From NCBI GenBank assembly GCA_038231615.1, contig JBBRLA010000010.1:1-31754 (forward strand): a stretch of 31,754 nucleotides of DNA, written 5' to 3'. A program made the position numbers and the translations under genes. The notes under the pieces were generated by a model that ran no database searches, was not told the origin of the DNA, and saw only the letters and a list, made by a program, of their open reading frames with translations. Positions 14,629-22,618 of the stretch are shown here, one piece after another (the first letter of the stretch is position 1; each line of letters begins with the position of its first letter). The stretch comes from JBBRLA01 sp038231615. GTDB taxonomy: Bacteria > Myxococcota_A > Polyangia > Palsa-1104 > JAEUJZ01.

Positions 14629-16797
14629 TCACTCATCGACCGCCCCCGCCCGATCGGAATAGCGGCGCATCACCGCGGACTGGAAGATGAGCACCACGAA
14701 GATCAACACCGCGTAGGCGGCGGCATAGCCGTAGCGGTGGCCGCGGGTGAAGGCCCAGCGGTAGGCTTGCGAGACCAGGATGTCGGTGGCCCCATCCGGC
14801 TCGCCGCCGGAGACCAGAAACACGATGTTGAACATGTTGAAGGTCCACACCGCCCCCAGCATGATCGACGGCAGCAGCGCCGGCCCAAGGAGCGGAAGAA
14901 TCACGTGGCGCAGCGTCTGCCACCTGCCGGCCCCGTCCAGCACCGCGGCCTCCTCGACCTCGGGCGGAATCTGCGAGAGCGCCCCCAGGCACACCACCAT
15001 CATGAACGGGAACCCGAGCCACACGTTGGTGGCCACGTTGGCGCACAGGGCGGTGGAGAAGCGCGAGAACCAGGACACCGGTGACAGGCCGATCCATACC
15101 AAAATGCCGTTGATGGCCCCGAATTGTCGATTGAACATCCCCTTCCAGATAAGCGCGGTGATGTAATTCGGCACCGCCCAGGGGACCAGAAGGAGCATGC
15201 GGTACACCCCCTTGAGCCGCATGAATGGATCCCGCAGGAGCAGCGCCAGCGTCCCGCCGATCAGCACGTGCAGCATCACGTTCAGGACCGTCCACAGCAC
15301 GGTCACCAGCAACGTGTAATAGAACGAGAGCGGCTGCCAGCAAGGAGTATCCCGGCACAGGAGGATGCTGCGGAAATTGGCCGCGCCGACGAAGCGCCAG
15401 TTGCCGTTCATGTCCAGCGTGAAGAGCGACATGCCGGCGCCCACGGCAAAGGGGACAAAGACCAGCAGCAGCATGGAGATCGCCGCCGGGCCCAGGTACC
15501 CGTAGGCGCCGCGGCGCTTCCACATTTCCGCGAAAAGCGCGCGGCGGCGCAGGCGCTGATACGTCCACAGTGCGCCGCAGAGCAAAAGCAGCGAGAGCAT
15601 CGCCATGTAGGGCCCCTCGGGGGCCCGCCTGGGCATCGGCCGCAGGAAGATGTCGAGCTGCTGCTGTGCCAGACGCAGGGCCCGCTCCGGCTCGACCGAC
15701 CCGCGCAGCACCTGTCGCAGGGCCTGCTGCCCCGGCTCCCAGAAGGCGCGCATCTCGGGGCGGTTGTCCATCGGCACCATGCTCTCAAGCTGTGCGCGGA
15801 ACGCCGAGAGCACCGGGTCCTTGCGCACCTGCGCGTCGTCCCAGGTGGCGGCGGTGGAGACGGATTGCCGGCCCAGGCGCGCACGCAAAAGAGCCGCCTC
15901 GGGCGCGACCAGGTAGCGCAGAAACGCCGCTGCCTCGGCGCGGACTTGGCTTTTCGGATTGAGAAACCCGGCCTCGATGTTGGTCAGCGGCGCGGCCATG
16001 CGCCCCGTCTCCGACATGCGCGGCAAAGGCGCCACGCCGTAGGGCACGCCGGGTTCGATCTGCCCGATGAACCACGGCCCGTTAAGGGTCATCGCCGCCC
16101 GGCCCTGGTTGAAGAACTGCGTCACCAGCACCGCGGTCATCTCGTCGGGGATGTCGTGGCGCCGGGCCATGTCCGCTACGAACTGGAGGGCGCGGAGTTC
16201 CTGTGGGGTGTCGAAGCGCGGCGCGGGCGATCCCGCCGGCCAGATGGCGCCGCCGAAGCCGTGGACCCACACCGCGTGGCGGAAGAAGTCGCCGGCCTCG
16301 TAGACCAGGCCGAAGCGCGGGGCCGACGGGGGCGAGGTCTCGCGGAAGCGCCGGCAAATGGCCCGCATCTCCTCGGTGGTGGTGGGCGGAGCGGGCAGGA
16401 GATCGGTGCGGTAAAAGAGGGCCAGGCTCTTGAAGGAGAGCGGCAGGCCCCATAGCTTGCCATGTACCCGCAGCGGCGCCACCGTGCGCGGCAGGAGGGT
16501 CGGCAGCACGTCCGAGAAGGAGAGCTCCCCTTCCAAGGGGGTCAGAAGGCCGTAGCGCGACCATTCGCCGACGATGTCATGGGCAAAGAAGAATACATCG
16601 GGACCATGCCCCCGCGGGATTGCCGCCTGGAGCTTGTCGGCCATGCTGGCGAAGGGCACGGCGACCAGTTCCACGGGGATGTGGCCCGCGCTGAGGTTCC
16701 ACTTCTGGACCAAGGTCTCGAGCGCCTTTTCCTCGCCGCCGGAATAGGCGTGCCACAGCACGATCTGCGCGGCCAGGAACAGCGGTGCCGCGATCAT
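14629..16797 (-). CDS. Fused sugar-binding protein and MalF-type permease
   Basis: One 722-residue frame joins two normally separate ABC importer subunits. Residues 12-390 are a MalE-like solute-binding protein: it begins IVLWHAYSGGEEKALE and contains NGPWFIG and NPKSQVRAEAAAFLRYL. A membrane segment at about 397-411 connects it to a MalF-like permease (about 425-722) with six further helices and the EAA loop PPEVEEAAVLDGAGRW that docks on the ATPase. The binding lobe would be tethered on the periplasmic face. The N-terminal signal is very short and lacks basic residues, so it could act as an uncleaved anchor. The ATG overlaps the stop of the upstream ATPase gene by ATGA. No MalG-type second permease follows; gnd converges 6 bp away. 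Confidence 0.88.
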   Translation of the reverse strand: MIAAPLFLAAQIVLWHAYSGGEEKALETLVQKWNLSAGHIPVELVAVPFASMADKLQAAIPRGHGPDVFFFAHDIVGEWSRYGLLTPLEGELSFSDVLPTLLPRTVAPLRVHGKLWGLPLSFKSLALFYRTDLLPAPPTTTEEMRAICRRFRETSPPSAPRFGLVYEAGDFFRHAVWVHGFGGAIWPAGSPAPRFDTPQELRALQFVADMARRHDIPDEMTAVLVTQFFNQGRAAMTLNGPWFIGQIEPGVPYGVAPLPRMSETGRMAAPLTNIEAGFLNPKSQVRAEAAAFLRYLVAPEAALLRARLGRQSVSTAATWDDAQVRKDPVLSAFRAQLESMVPMDNRPEMRAFWEPGQQALRQVLRGSVEPERALRLAQQQLDIFLRPMPRRAPEGPYMAMLSLLLLCGALWTYQRLRRRALFAEMWKRRGAYGYLGPAAISMLLLVFVPFAVGAGMSLFTLDMNGNWRFVGAANFRSILLCRDTPCWQPLSFYYTLLVTVLWTVLNVMLHVLIGGTLALLLRDPFMRLKGVYRMLLLVPWAVPNYITALIWKGMFNRQFGAINGILVWIGLSPVSWFSRFSTALCANVATNVWLGFPFMMVVCLGALSQIPPEVEEAAVLDGAGRWQTLRHVILPLLGPALLPSIMLGAVWTFNMFNIVFLVSGGEPDGATDILVSQAYRWAFTRGHRYGYAAAYAVLIFVVLIFQSAVMRRYSDRAGAVDE

Positions 16798-17963
16798 GGC
16801 AGGGCCCCCGGGGGCAGAGGCGAAAGGCGCTGCTCGTGGCCAGGCTGCCCCGGTCGACGAGCAAACAAATGCCACTTCTGCGGGGCCAGTCGCATAAAGA
16901 CCCGATCTCCCGGCTTGGGCGAACGCTGCGCCTCGCACCGGGCGACCAGGGTGTGGGGACCGAGACGCAGATGGACCAGGTTCTCCCAGCCGAGCTGCTC
17001 GATTACATCCACTTGCGCCGGCACATCCGCTTGCGCCGAAATGACCTCGCCCTCACCGGACGCGCCAGCCTCGCCAGAAACAATCTGCACATCCTCCGAG
17101 CGCACCGAAAGGGTCGCCTCCCCGTGTGGATACCCGGGCAAAAGCGCCACCTTCAGCGTCTTGGCGCTGTCCCGAAAGCCCGCCTCGTCGATGACGCCCT
17201 CGACGACGTTGATCTCCGGGGTGCCCAGGAACCGCGCTACGAATAGGTTTTGCGGGCGCTGGTAAAGATCCCCCGGGGGGCCGACCTGTTCGATGGCGCC
17301 CAGGTTCATCACCGCGATGCGGTCGGCCAGGGTCATCGCCTCGACCTGGTCGTGGGTGACGTAAATCATGGTCGCCGAAAGGCGCCGGTGCAGGCGCATC
17401 AGCTCGATGCGCATCTGCTGCCGCAGCGACGCGTCCAGGTTGGAGAGCGGCTCGTCAAAGAGGAACACCTTGGGCCGGCGCACCACCGCCCTCCCCATGG
17501 CCACCCGCTGCCGCTGCCCGCCGGAGAGCTGCCGGGGCAGGCGATCCAGGAGCGGGGTGATCTCCAGCATGGCCGCAGCCTCGGTCACCAGCCGGACGAT
17601 CTCGGCAGCGGCGGTCTTGCGCATGCGCAGGCCGAAGGACAGGTTGTCGCGCACCGTCATGTGGGGGTACAGGGCGTAGCTCTGGAACACCATGGCGATG
17701 TCGCGGTCCCGGGGTTCCACGTTGGTGACGATCTTGCCGTCGATGGCGATGTCGCCGCGGCTGGGCTCCTCCAGGCCGGCAATGCAGCGCAAAAGGGTGG
17801 TCTTGCCGCACCCCGAAGGCCCCACCAGCACCAGCAGTTCGCCATCGGCGACGTCGAGGGTGATGGCGCCCAGGATGCGGGTTTTCGGTGCCTTTTCATC
17901 GAAGCGTGTGCCGGTCCCGGCGGGCCGATCCTTGCCGAGACCATGAATGCTGACAGATGCCAT
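16794..17963 (-). CDS. MalK/UgpC-type sugar ABC transporter ATP-binding protein
   Basis: The 389-residue protein has a complete ABC ATPase: Walker A GPSGCGKTT (48-56), Q-loop Gln94 in MVFQSYALYPH, signature LSGGQRQR (146-153), Walker B VFLFDE (166-171) and switch His204 in YVTHDQVEAM. The C-terminal ~140 residues form the regulatory beta (TOBE) domain typical of importers for maltose, glycerol 3-phosphate and other sugars; the substrate cannot be read from sequence. About 20 extra residues (KDRPAGTGTRFDEKAPK) sit between the first strand and the usual core. It is first in a two-gene operon with the fused binding protein/permease. TAAGAT ends 9 nt before its ATG, with no ribosome-binding site. 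Confidence 0.93.
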   Translation of the reverse strand: MASVSIHGLGKDRPAGTGTRFDEKAPKTRILGAITLDVADGELLVLVGPSGCGKTTLLRCIAGLEEPSRGDIAIDGKIVTNVEPRDRDIAMVFQSYALYPHMTVRDNLSFGLRMRKTAAAEIVRLVTEAAAMLEITPLLDRLPRQLSGGQRQRVAMGRAVVRRPKVFLFDEPLSNLDASLRQQMRIELMRLHRRLSATMIYVTHDQVEAMTLADRIAVMNLGAIEQVGPPGDLYQRPQNLFVARFLGTPEINVVEGVIDEAGFRDSAKTLKVALLPGYPHGEATLSVRSEDVQIVSGEAGASGEGEVISAQADVPAQVDVIEQLGWENLVHLRLGPHTLVARCEAQRSPKPGDRVFMRLAPQKWHLFARRPGQPGHEQRLSPLPPGALP

Positions 17964-17972
17964 CGGGGGCGT

Positions 17973-17978
17973 ATCTTA
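17973..17978 (-). promoter_or_regulatory. Putative -10 element of the malK-like gene
   Basis: On the minus strand GGCTAAGAT places TAAGAT 9 nt before the ATG, the same spacing seen at surE. This predicts a leaderless or nearly leaderless mRNA. Confidence 0.4.
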
Positions 17979-18109
17979 GCCGCGCCTTTGCCCGAGGGAA
18001 GGGGAAGGTGGTTTTTGTCAAAGGCAAGCGGAAAAAGGGCAGGCAGGGTATGCTGAGTTGGGAACACGAGTGTTTCCATGTCTTCACCCGTCGTAAAGAG
18101 GAGCGATTT

Positions 18110-18523
18110 ATGATCTTTGGAATCTGGATGCTTGTCCTGGGCGCCTTGGCCGTACCGAATCTGATTCTCAGGAAGCCCGAGTTGAAGCCCATGCTCGACA
18201 AGCTCACTCCCTTTCAGGGCTGGATCGGGGCCATCTCCGCGCTTTGGGGCGTATGGGGGCTGATCAGCGCCGTCCTGCATCTGAGTTTGCTGACTGCGGC
18301 ACCCATCTGGTGGATCACCTTGACCGCCACTGCCGCCCTGACCTTTGCCCTGGGCCTCCTTTTGGGCATCGGGACCCTGAAGACCTTCATCAAGGACGCG
18401 ACGGCGCAGGCCAAGATGGATCAGACCGTCCTCAAGCTGGCGCCCTACCAGGGCACCCTCGGCCTCGCCGCGCTGGGGCTGGGTGGATGGTGCATCGTGG
18501 CCTCCCTGCTCTTCCACCTTTAA
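18110..18523 (+). CDS. Small four-helix membrane protein with internal duplication
   Basis: The 137-residue protein starts at the ATG at 18110, 8 nt after AGGAG, giving an N-terminus that runs straight into a membrane helix. Four hydrophobic helices are visible, near residues 2-22, 38-60, 66-88 and 112-135. The two halves look related: KLTPFQGWIGAISALWG in the first matches KLAPYQGTLGLAALGLGG in the second, each just before the last helix of its half and each half ending in LHL or FHL. Such a duplicated two-helix unit suggests a pseudo-twofold channel, carrier or scaffold, but I do not recognise a family. TATGCT at 18049-18054 could be its -10 element. Confidence 0.78.
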   Translation: MIFGIWMLVLGALAVPNLILRKPELKPMLDKLTPFQGWIGAISALWGVWGLISAVLHLSLLTAAPIWWITLTATAALTFALGLLLGIGTLKTFIKDATAQAKMDQTVLKLAPYQGTLGLAALGLGGWCIVASLLFHL

Positions 18524-18525
18524 AC

Positions 18526-18674
18526 AGAAGCACCTGGACCGGGCATCTTTTGGTGTACCTCTCCCCCACGGCTTCGCATGCGCTCAGCCGCGGGTGGGCC
18601 CACGACGACTCGCGAATGCGAGTCGGTGGGGAGTGCCCCCACACTCCCTCGGTCTGCTCCGGCCAGGTGCTTCT
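18526..18674. other. Compact structured inverted-repeat element
   Basis: This fills most of the 316-bp gap between two genes. Outer arms 18526-18542 and 18659-18674 pair over 16 bp with a one-base bulge. Inside lie three more hairpins: CCCACGGCT with AGCCGCGGG (18565-18573/18586-18594, one mismatch); CGACTCGC-GAAT-GCGAGTCG (18606-18625), extended by CCCAC/GTGGG; and GGGAGTG with CACTCCC (18629-18635/18642-18648). The whole could fold as a closed multi-branched RNA or be a small non-autonomous palindromic element. It begins 2 bp after the membrane-protein stop. No T run follows on either strand. The rest of the gap (18675-18839) shows nothing clear beyond a possible TATGCT promoter at its end. 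Confidence 0.6.
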
Positions 18675-18839
18675 TCCTGAAATGACTCTTCATCAATGTG
18701 ACCCGGTATAGTTTACGACAGCGACTGCCAGCTGGCTCGGTGAGCAGATACAGCGCCATCCCCTCGGTGTGCTTGTCACTCGGATTCCCCATCGTGCGGG
18801 GCCTCGGCTTTTTGCGCGGGGTCGCGCTATGCTTGCGGC

Positions 18840-19589
18840 ATGCCGATACCTGCCGACCTTCTCGATGCCGCGGCAACGCACCCCTGCTTCTCTGGCGTTT
18901 ACGACTCGGGCAACTGCATCCAGATGCACCAGGCGGGCCAGGGGCCGGTGCCCTTGCTCGACTTTCAGTGCGAAGACTGCCTCTCTTTCCGCCTGGCCTG
19001 CCGCGCCGACGACCTGCAAAAGGGCATGTCGCACAGGCAGGCAGCGACGCTCATCACCGAGCACGTGCGGCGCCTTCGCGGCTACGCCCTGTCGGTGGGG
19101 GGGTATCACACTACGATCGGCGGCTGGCTGAGCGCGGCCTACTGGGATGCGGCGGGTATCTTCATCCTGCACTCCGACCGTGGGAGCAGCGCCAGCAAGC
19201 CGGTGCTCGACGTGCTGATCCACGCCATGCAAAAGGGCCTTGTCACGCCCATCCACCCGGCGATGCTCGACCCCCAGCAGTACCAGACCCAGGAGGTTTA
19301 CCTCTCGGTGGTCCCCCCGCCCACCGTCACGTCCATGGCCGCGCTTCTGGCCTCCTCGCACGTCGCGCCCTCGTGGGGCCGAGACTACTCCAGGGTCACC
19401 CTGGCCGAGTTCCTCCCGGTCTCGCGCGTCCAGCCGGCCCAGACGCCCATCGCGGTCACGCCAAACGCCGCTCCCGTGGCGTCCTCACCCGCCCCGCGAA
19501 ACGTGGGCGAACGCTGCCCGGTATGCAGCGAGATCGTCGGGGAGCGCTTGCTGCTGACCAGCACGTACATCGGCTGCCTCTGCGGCTAA
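18840..19589 (+). CDS. Unrecognised Cys-rich protein with C-terminal zinc-ribbon-like motif
   Basis: The 249-residue protein has no signal peptide. The first 55 residues hold five Cys (16, 26, 44, 47, 54), including FQCEDC. The middle is mixed helix/strand without a motif I know. A Pro/Ala-rich linker (about 198-222) leads to a C-terminal CPVC and CLC (Cys226, 229, 246, 248), a probable treble-clef or ribbon zinc site. The ATG at 18840 has no ribosome-binding site, but TATGCT ends 6 nt upstream, so a leaderless message is possible. Its product may bind zinc and act as an adaptor, but no function can be assigned. Confidence 0.68.
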   Translation: MPIPADLLDAAATHPCFSGVYDSGNCIQMHQAGQGPVPLLDFQCEDCLSFRLACRADDLQKGMSHRQAATLITEHVRRLRGYALSVGGYHTTIGGWLSAAYWDAAGIFILHSDRGSSASKPVLDVLIHAMQKGLVTPIHPAMLDPQQYQTQEVYLSVVPPPTVTSMAALLASSHVAPSWGRDYSRVTLAEFLPVSRVQPAQTPIAVTPNAAPVASSPAPRNVGERCPVCSEIVGERLLLTSTYIGCLCG

Positions 19590-19702
19590 ATCCCAGTCGT
19601 CCATGCTCCGCGGGGCCTTCCTGCCTGGCCCGGCGGCCCCGACGGCACCATATTCTGCCAATCATCATGAATACCGCGCTGCCGCATCGGAGGATAAAAA
19701 AG

Positions 19703-21556
19703 ATGTCCCGGGTCGCCTGGCTGGCCTATGCCGCGAGTATCCTCCTTTGTGCCTGCGCCTCGACGGGGCCGCGGCAGCTGAGCGGCCCGCTGCGTCTGCG
19801 TGCCGAAACGCAACTGGGGGCCGGGCAATGGCACGACGCGCTTCACACCTGCACCGCCGTGCTGCGCCGCAACCCTGAGGACTGCGCCGCGCGCTACTGC
19901 GAACTCATCGGGCAGACGATGACCTTTGTCGACCAGCTCAACAGCTACGTGCTGCCGCGCTTCCGCCAGGAGGGCCGTGCCGGCCTTGGGGACCTTTTCC
20001 ACCTGTGGAAGCTCAACCGCCAACTCGCCAGGGCGGCGCAGTCCGCCGATGAGACCACCTCGCGCAGTTGCGAGTTCAGCGTACCGCGCATGCCACTGCT
20101 CATCGGAGATCGCTCCGACCCCATCGTAGATGGCGAGCTGCGCGGACAGTGGACCCTGCGCGATGCCCACACTCTGGGCGCGATCCTGTATGCCTTCCGC
20201 TACCTCTACGGCAACGTGCTGGGCCACTCTCGCGTGCCGCCGCCACCGCGGGGCGAATCGCTGCCCGGGCTGCCGGACGACCTTCAGCGCATGGCGCGGC
20301 ACCTGGCCGAGCAGGATGTTCTCTTGCGGCAACCCGCGGACCCCGCCGTACCCCGCGGCGGCTGGTACCCTCGCGGCGGCGCCGATGCGGGCGGCGGGCC
20401 GGGCAGCGGAGACGAACTGCTCATCGACATCTTCCGCCCCGGCACCAGTGAGCGGGTCTTCGACTTCTCCGGCGCCGGGTTCGCCCGTGCCGAGTCCTTG
20501 CCGCGCGGGGCGCTGACCCTGACCTCGGTGCTGCCCCGGCAACGGTGCGGCTATCAGCGGTGGCACATCGACACCCTCATCAGCGGCAAGCAGGTCGGCG
20601 CCACCGATGGCATGTCCTTTTCGCCCGATGGGAGCCAGCTGGTGGTGCCCATCAAGAAAGACGGTCACTACCAGATCCACATCATGAAGGCCGACGGCAA
20701 GGGGGCCGTGTGCTTGACCTGCGGGCCGGGCAGCGGCAGCAACGACGGGGTGCGCTGGCAGCCAGGGGGCGACGCGCTGCTCTTCATATCCGACCGCGAC
20801 CATCCCCACTCCCTGGGCGGCGCCGGCGGTGGCGCGGGGCAGGATCTGTACGTCATGCGCAGCGACGGATCCCGGCAAACGCGGTTGACCCGCAGCCATG
20901 CCTGGGCCACCAACTACCACGTCAACTGGTCCATGGACGGCCGGCGCATCGTGTGGGGCAGCACCGAGGCACGCACCTGGGACGTGATGATCGCCGACTA
21001 CGTCGATGACCCCGCCGGATCGCGCCTGTCCCACGTACGCCGCCTGACGCACGACACCACCTGGTGGGAGACCCACGGCTTCTCCGCGGATGGCAAGGCA
21101 GTGATTGCCACCAACACGCGGGCGGGCCTGATGTCCGCGGACCTCTATGCCATCGACATCGAGTCCGGGAAGCGCACCCGTCTGACCGACGACCCGGCCT
21201 GGGACGAACACGCCCATCTGTCGCCGGATGGGCGCAAGCTGGCGTGGATCTCGGGGCGCTGGCAGCCCGCGTCCATGCTGCGTCTGAACGCCACCGGCCT
21301 GTCGCCGCTCCTGGATTTCTTCTGGATCGTCCCCGGCGTGTTCTTCGAGTTCATCAACCACCCCGCAGGTTACGCCACGGAACTCTCGCTCATGGACGCC
21401 GACGGCGGGCATATCCAGCGCCTGACTACCGCCGGGGAGATCGTCGCGGACAACCAGTGGAGCCCGGATGGCCGGCGCATCGTGTTCCGCCAGCAGAAAC
21501 CGCGCGTGTTCGGGGCCGGCAGCATCCGCGTGCTGACCTTCGACGATTGCGAATGA
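19703..21556 (+). CDS. TolB-like beta-propeller lipoprotein
   Basis: The 617-residue protein begins with a lipoprotein signal (lipobox LCAC, Cys18). Residues up to about 270 are mixed helical, with an early TPR-like stretch around GAGQWHDALHTCTAVLRRNP. The remainder contains repeated TolB/WD40-like blades marked by FSPDGSQLVVP, RQTRLTRSHAW, FSADGKAVIATN, LSPDGRKLAWISG and WSPDGRRIVF. Such propellers bind proteins or peptides in the periplasm; the partner is unknown. It is not the canonical tolB, because no tolQRA or pal is nearby. GGAGG lies 9 nt before the ATG at 19703. An in-frame ATG at 19667 has a TATTCT 10 nt upstream and would add 12 residues. Confidence 0.82.
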   Translation: MSRVAWLAYAASILLCACASTGPRQLSGPLRLRAETQLGAGQWHDALHTCTAVLRRNPEDCAARYCELIGQTMTFVDQLNSYVLPRFRQEGRAGLGDLFHLWKLNRQLARAAQSADETTSRSCEFSVPRMPLLIGDRSDPIVDGELRGQWTLRDAHTLGAILYAFRYLYGNVLGHSRVPPPPRGESLPGLPDDLQRMARHLAEQDVLLRQPADPAVPRGGWYPRGGADAGGGPGSGDELLIDIFRPGTSERVFDFSGAGFARAESLPRGALTLTSVLPRQRCGYQRWHIDTLISGKQVGATDGMSFSPDGSQLVVPIKKDGHYQIHIMKADGKGAVCLTCGPGSGSNDGVRWQPGGDALLFISDRDHPHSLGGAGGGAGQDLYVMRSDGSRQTRLTRSHAWATNYHVNWSMDGRRIVWGSTEARTWDVMIADYVDDPAGSRLSHVRRLTHDTTWWETHGFSADGKAVIATNTRAGLMSADLYAIDIESGKRTRLTDDPAWDEHAHLSPDGRKLAWISGRWQPASMLRLNATGLSPLLDFFWIVPGVFFEFINHPAGYATELSLMDADGGHIQRLTTAGEIVADNQWSPDGRRIVFRQQKPRVFGAGSIRVLTFDDCE

Positions 21557-21576
21557 ATCCATCGCGGGTAGGGCGG

Positions 21577-22512
21577 CTACTGAACAATGTCTTTCTGGCA
21601 CAGCGCCCAGCATCGCTCCCACAGCGTGTCCGGGCCCGCCTCCGGGACGATTGACTTGCCATGGCTGAAGTAAGCCTCGCGCAGCGCCGCCAGCGAGGGG
21701 AAGAAAAGTCTCCATTGGGAGGCGTATGCTGCGCAGGCCACGAACCGGCGCTCCGCAAAGAGGGTGACATCGCGTGGCACCGGACGCAATACCACAGCTG
21801 GACCGGGCTGGTGACCGGGGCGGTCGGCACCTACGGCGGCCCTGGCGGCGATGAGGCGCATGAACCAGCCCGTCCCCCACGGACCCAGGGTCCGCCCCAT
21901 CGGCAGCCGGGCCAGATACCGCGCATACGAAAAGACCTCCTGCGCTGCCGAAGCGCGCGGCAGGAACGTCGCCGAAGCCAGCTTCAGGTCCGATGAACCA
22001 GGCGAGGCCGGGGTCACGATCCGCGCGGCGAGCCCCGCCATCCGCCGGCCCAGCGCATAGGGCTCCAGGCTGTAAGGCAGGTCCTCATAAAACGAGAGAT
22101 CCAGCGGGCGCACCTCTACAAGGGCCCGCGCCGCCGCCTGTACCATCCGGTGGTCGATGTGCCCGCCGACCCCCAGGGGCGCCACCACGCTGGCGCCTTC
22201 GGGGACCACCGCCGAGAGCCGCGCGACCACCTGGGCGATTCCGGCCAGATGCACCTGCCCGAGCGGGGCGAACACGCCCATCTTGCCGCTAATCTCAGGG
22301 CGTGCGCCGGCCTCGGGCAGACCCAGCTCGATCAGCTCGCAGCCCAGCGTCTCCGCCGCGGCCCGGTCCTCTTCCGATCGGCGCTCCCCATGGGTGGCGC
22401 CGCGAAACACCGTCACCAGCGTCACCCTCATGCCGGCAGCCACGTCCGCGGCCACGCTTCCCCCGCAGGAGAAGGCGACATCATCGGGGTGGGGCGAAAG
22501 ATAGCAGCGCAT
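21577..22512 (-). CDS. PIG-L/LmbE-family zinc deacetylase
   Basis: The 311-residue protein carries both zinc-binding motifs of the PIG-L (LmbE) superfamily: HPDD at 8-11 (in LSPHPDDVAFSCGG) and HIDH at 118-121 (in GVGGHIDHRMV). Members remove N-acetyl groups from GlcNAc-containing glycans or small-molecule glycosides, such as mycothiol, bacillithiol and lipid-linked sugars. The substrate here cannot be told. There is no signal peptide, so it should act in the cytoplasm. The ATG at 22512 is preferred over a TTG at 22521. It is the last gene of a leftward run and converges with the TolB-like gene, 20 bp away. Confidence 0.88.
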   Translation of the reverse strand: MRCYLSPHPDDVAFSCGGSVAADVAAGMRVTLVTVFRGATHGERRSEEDRAAAETLGCELIELGLPEAGARPEISGKMGVFAPLGQVHLAGIAQVVARLSAVVPEGASVVAPLGVGGHIDHRMVQAAARALVEVRPLDLSFYEDLPYSLEPYALGRRMAGLAARIVTPASPGSSDLKLASATFLPRASAAQEVFSYARYLARLPMGRTLGPWGTGWFMRLIAARAAVGADRPGHQPGPAVVLRPVPRDVTLFAERRFVACAAYASQWRLFFPSLAALREAYFSHGKSIVPEAGPDTLWERCWALCQKDIVQ

Positions 22513-22618
22513 CCGTAACAAGGTCAGACGCTAGCACATCCCGCCGCTGGCGAGGTATCAAGAGCTTGAAATGAAGATGCGGACGAGAATCGAACTGACC
22601 GACAGTTTCCGGGCTAAA

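Noticed and set aside
18781..18815. CCCC/GGGG hairpin followed by five T before the gene at 18840
   Set aside because: The stem is short and the T run is separated by CCTCGGC, so it is not a convincing terminator.
18698..19702. Upstream extension of the TolB-like frame
   Set aside because: It overlaps the Cys-rich gene in another frame; the ribosome-binding site at 19689 and the lipobox fix the real start near 19703.
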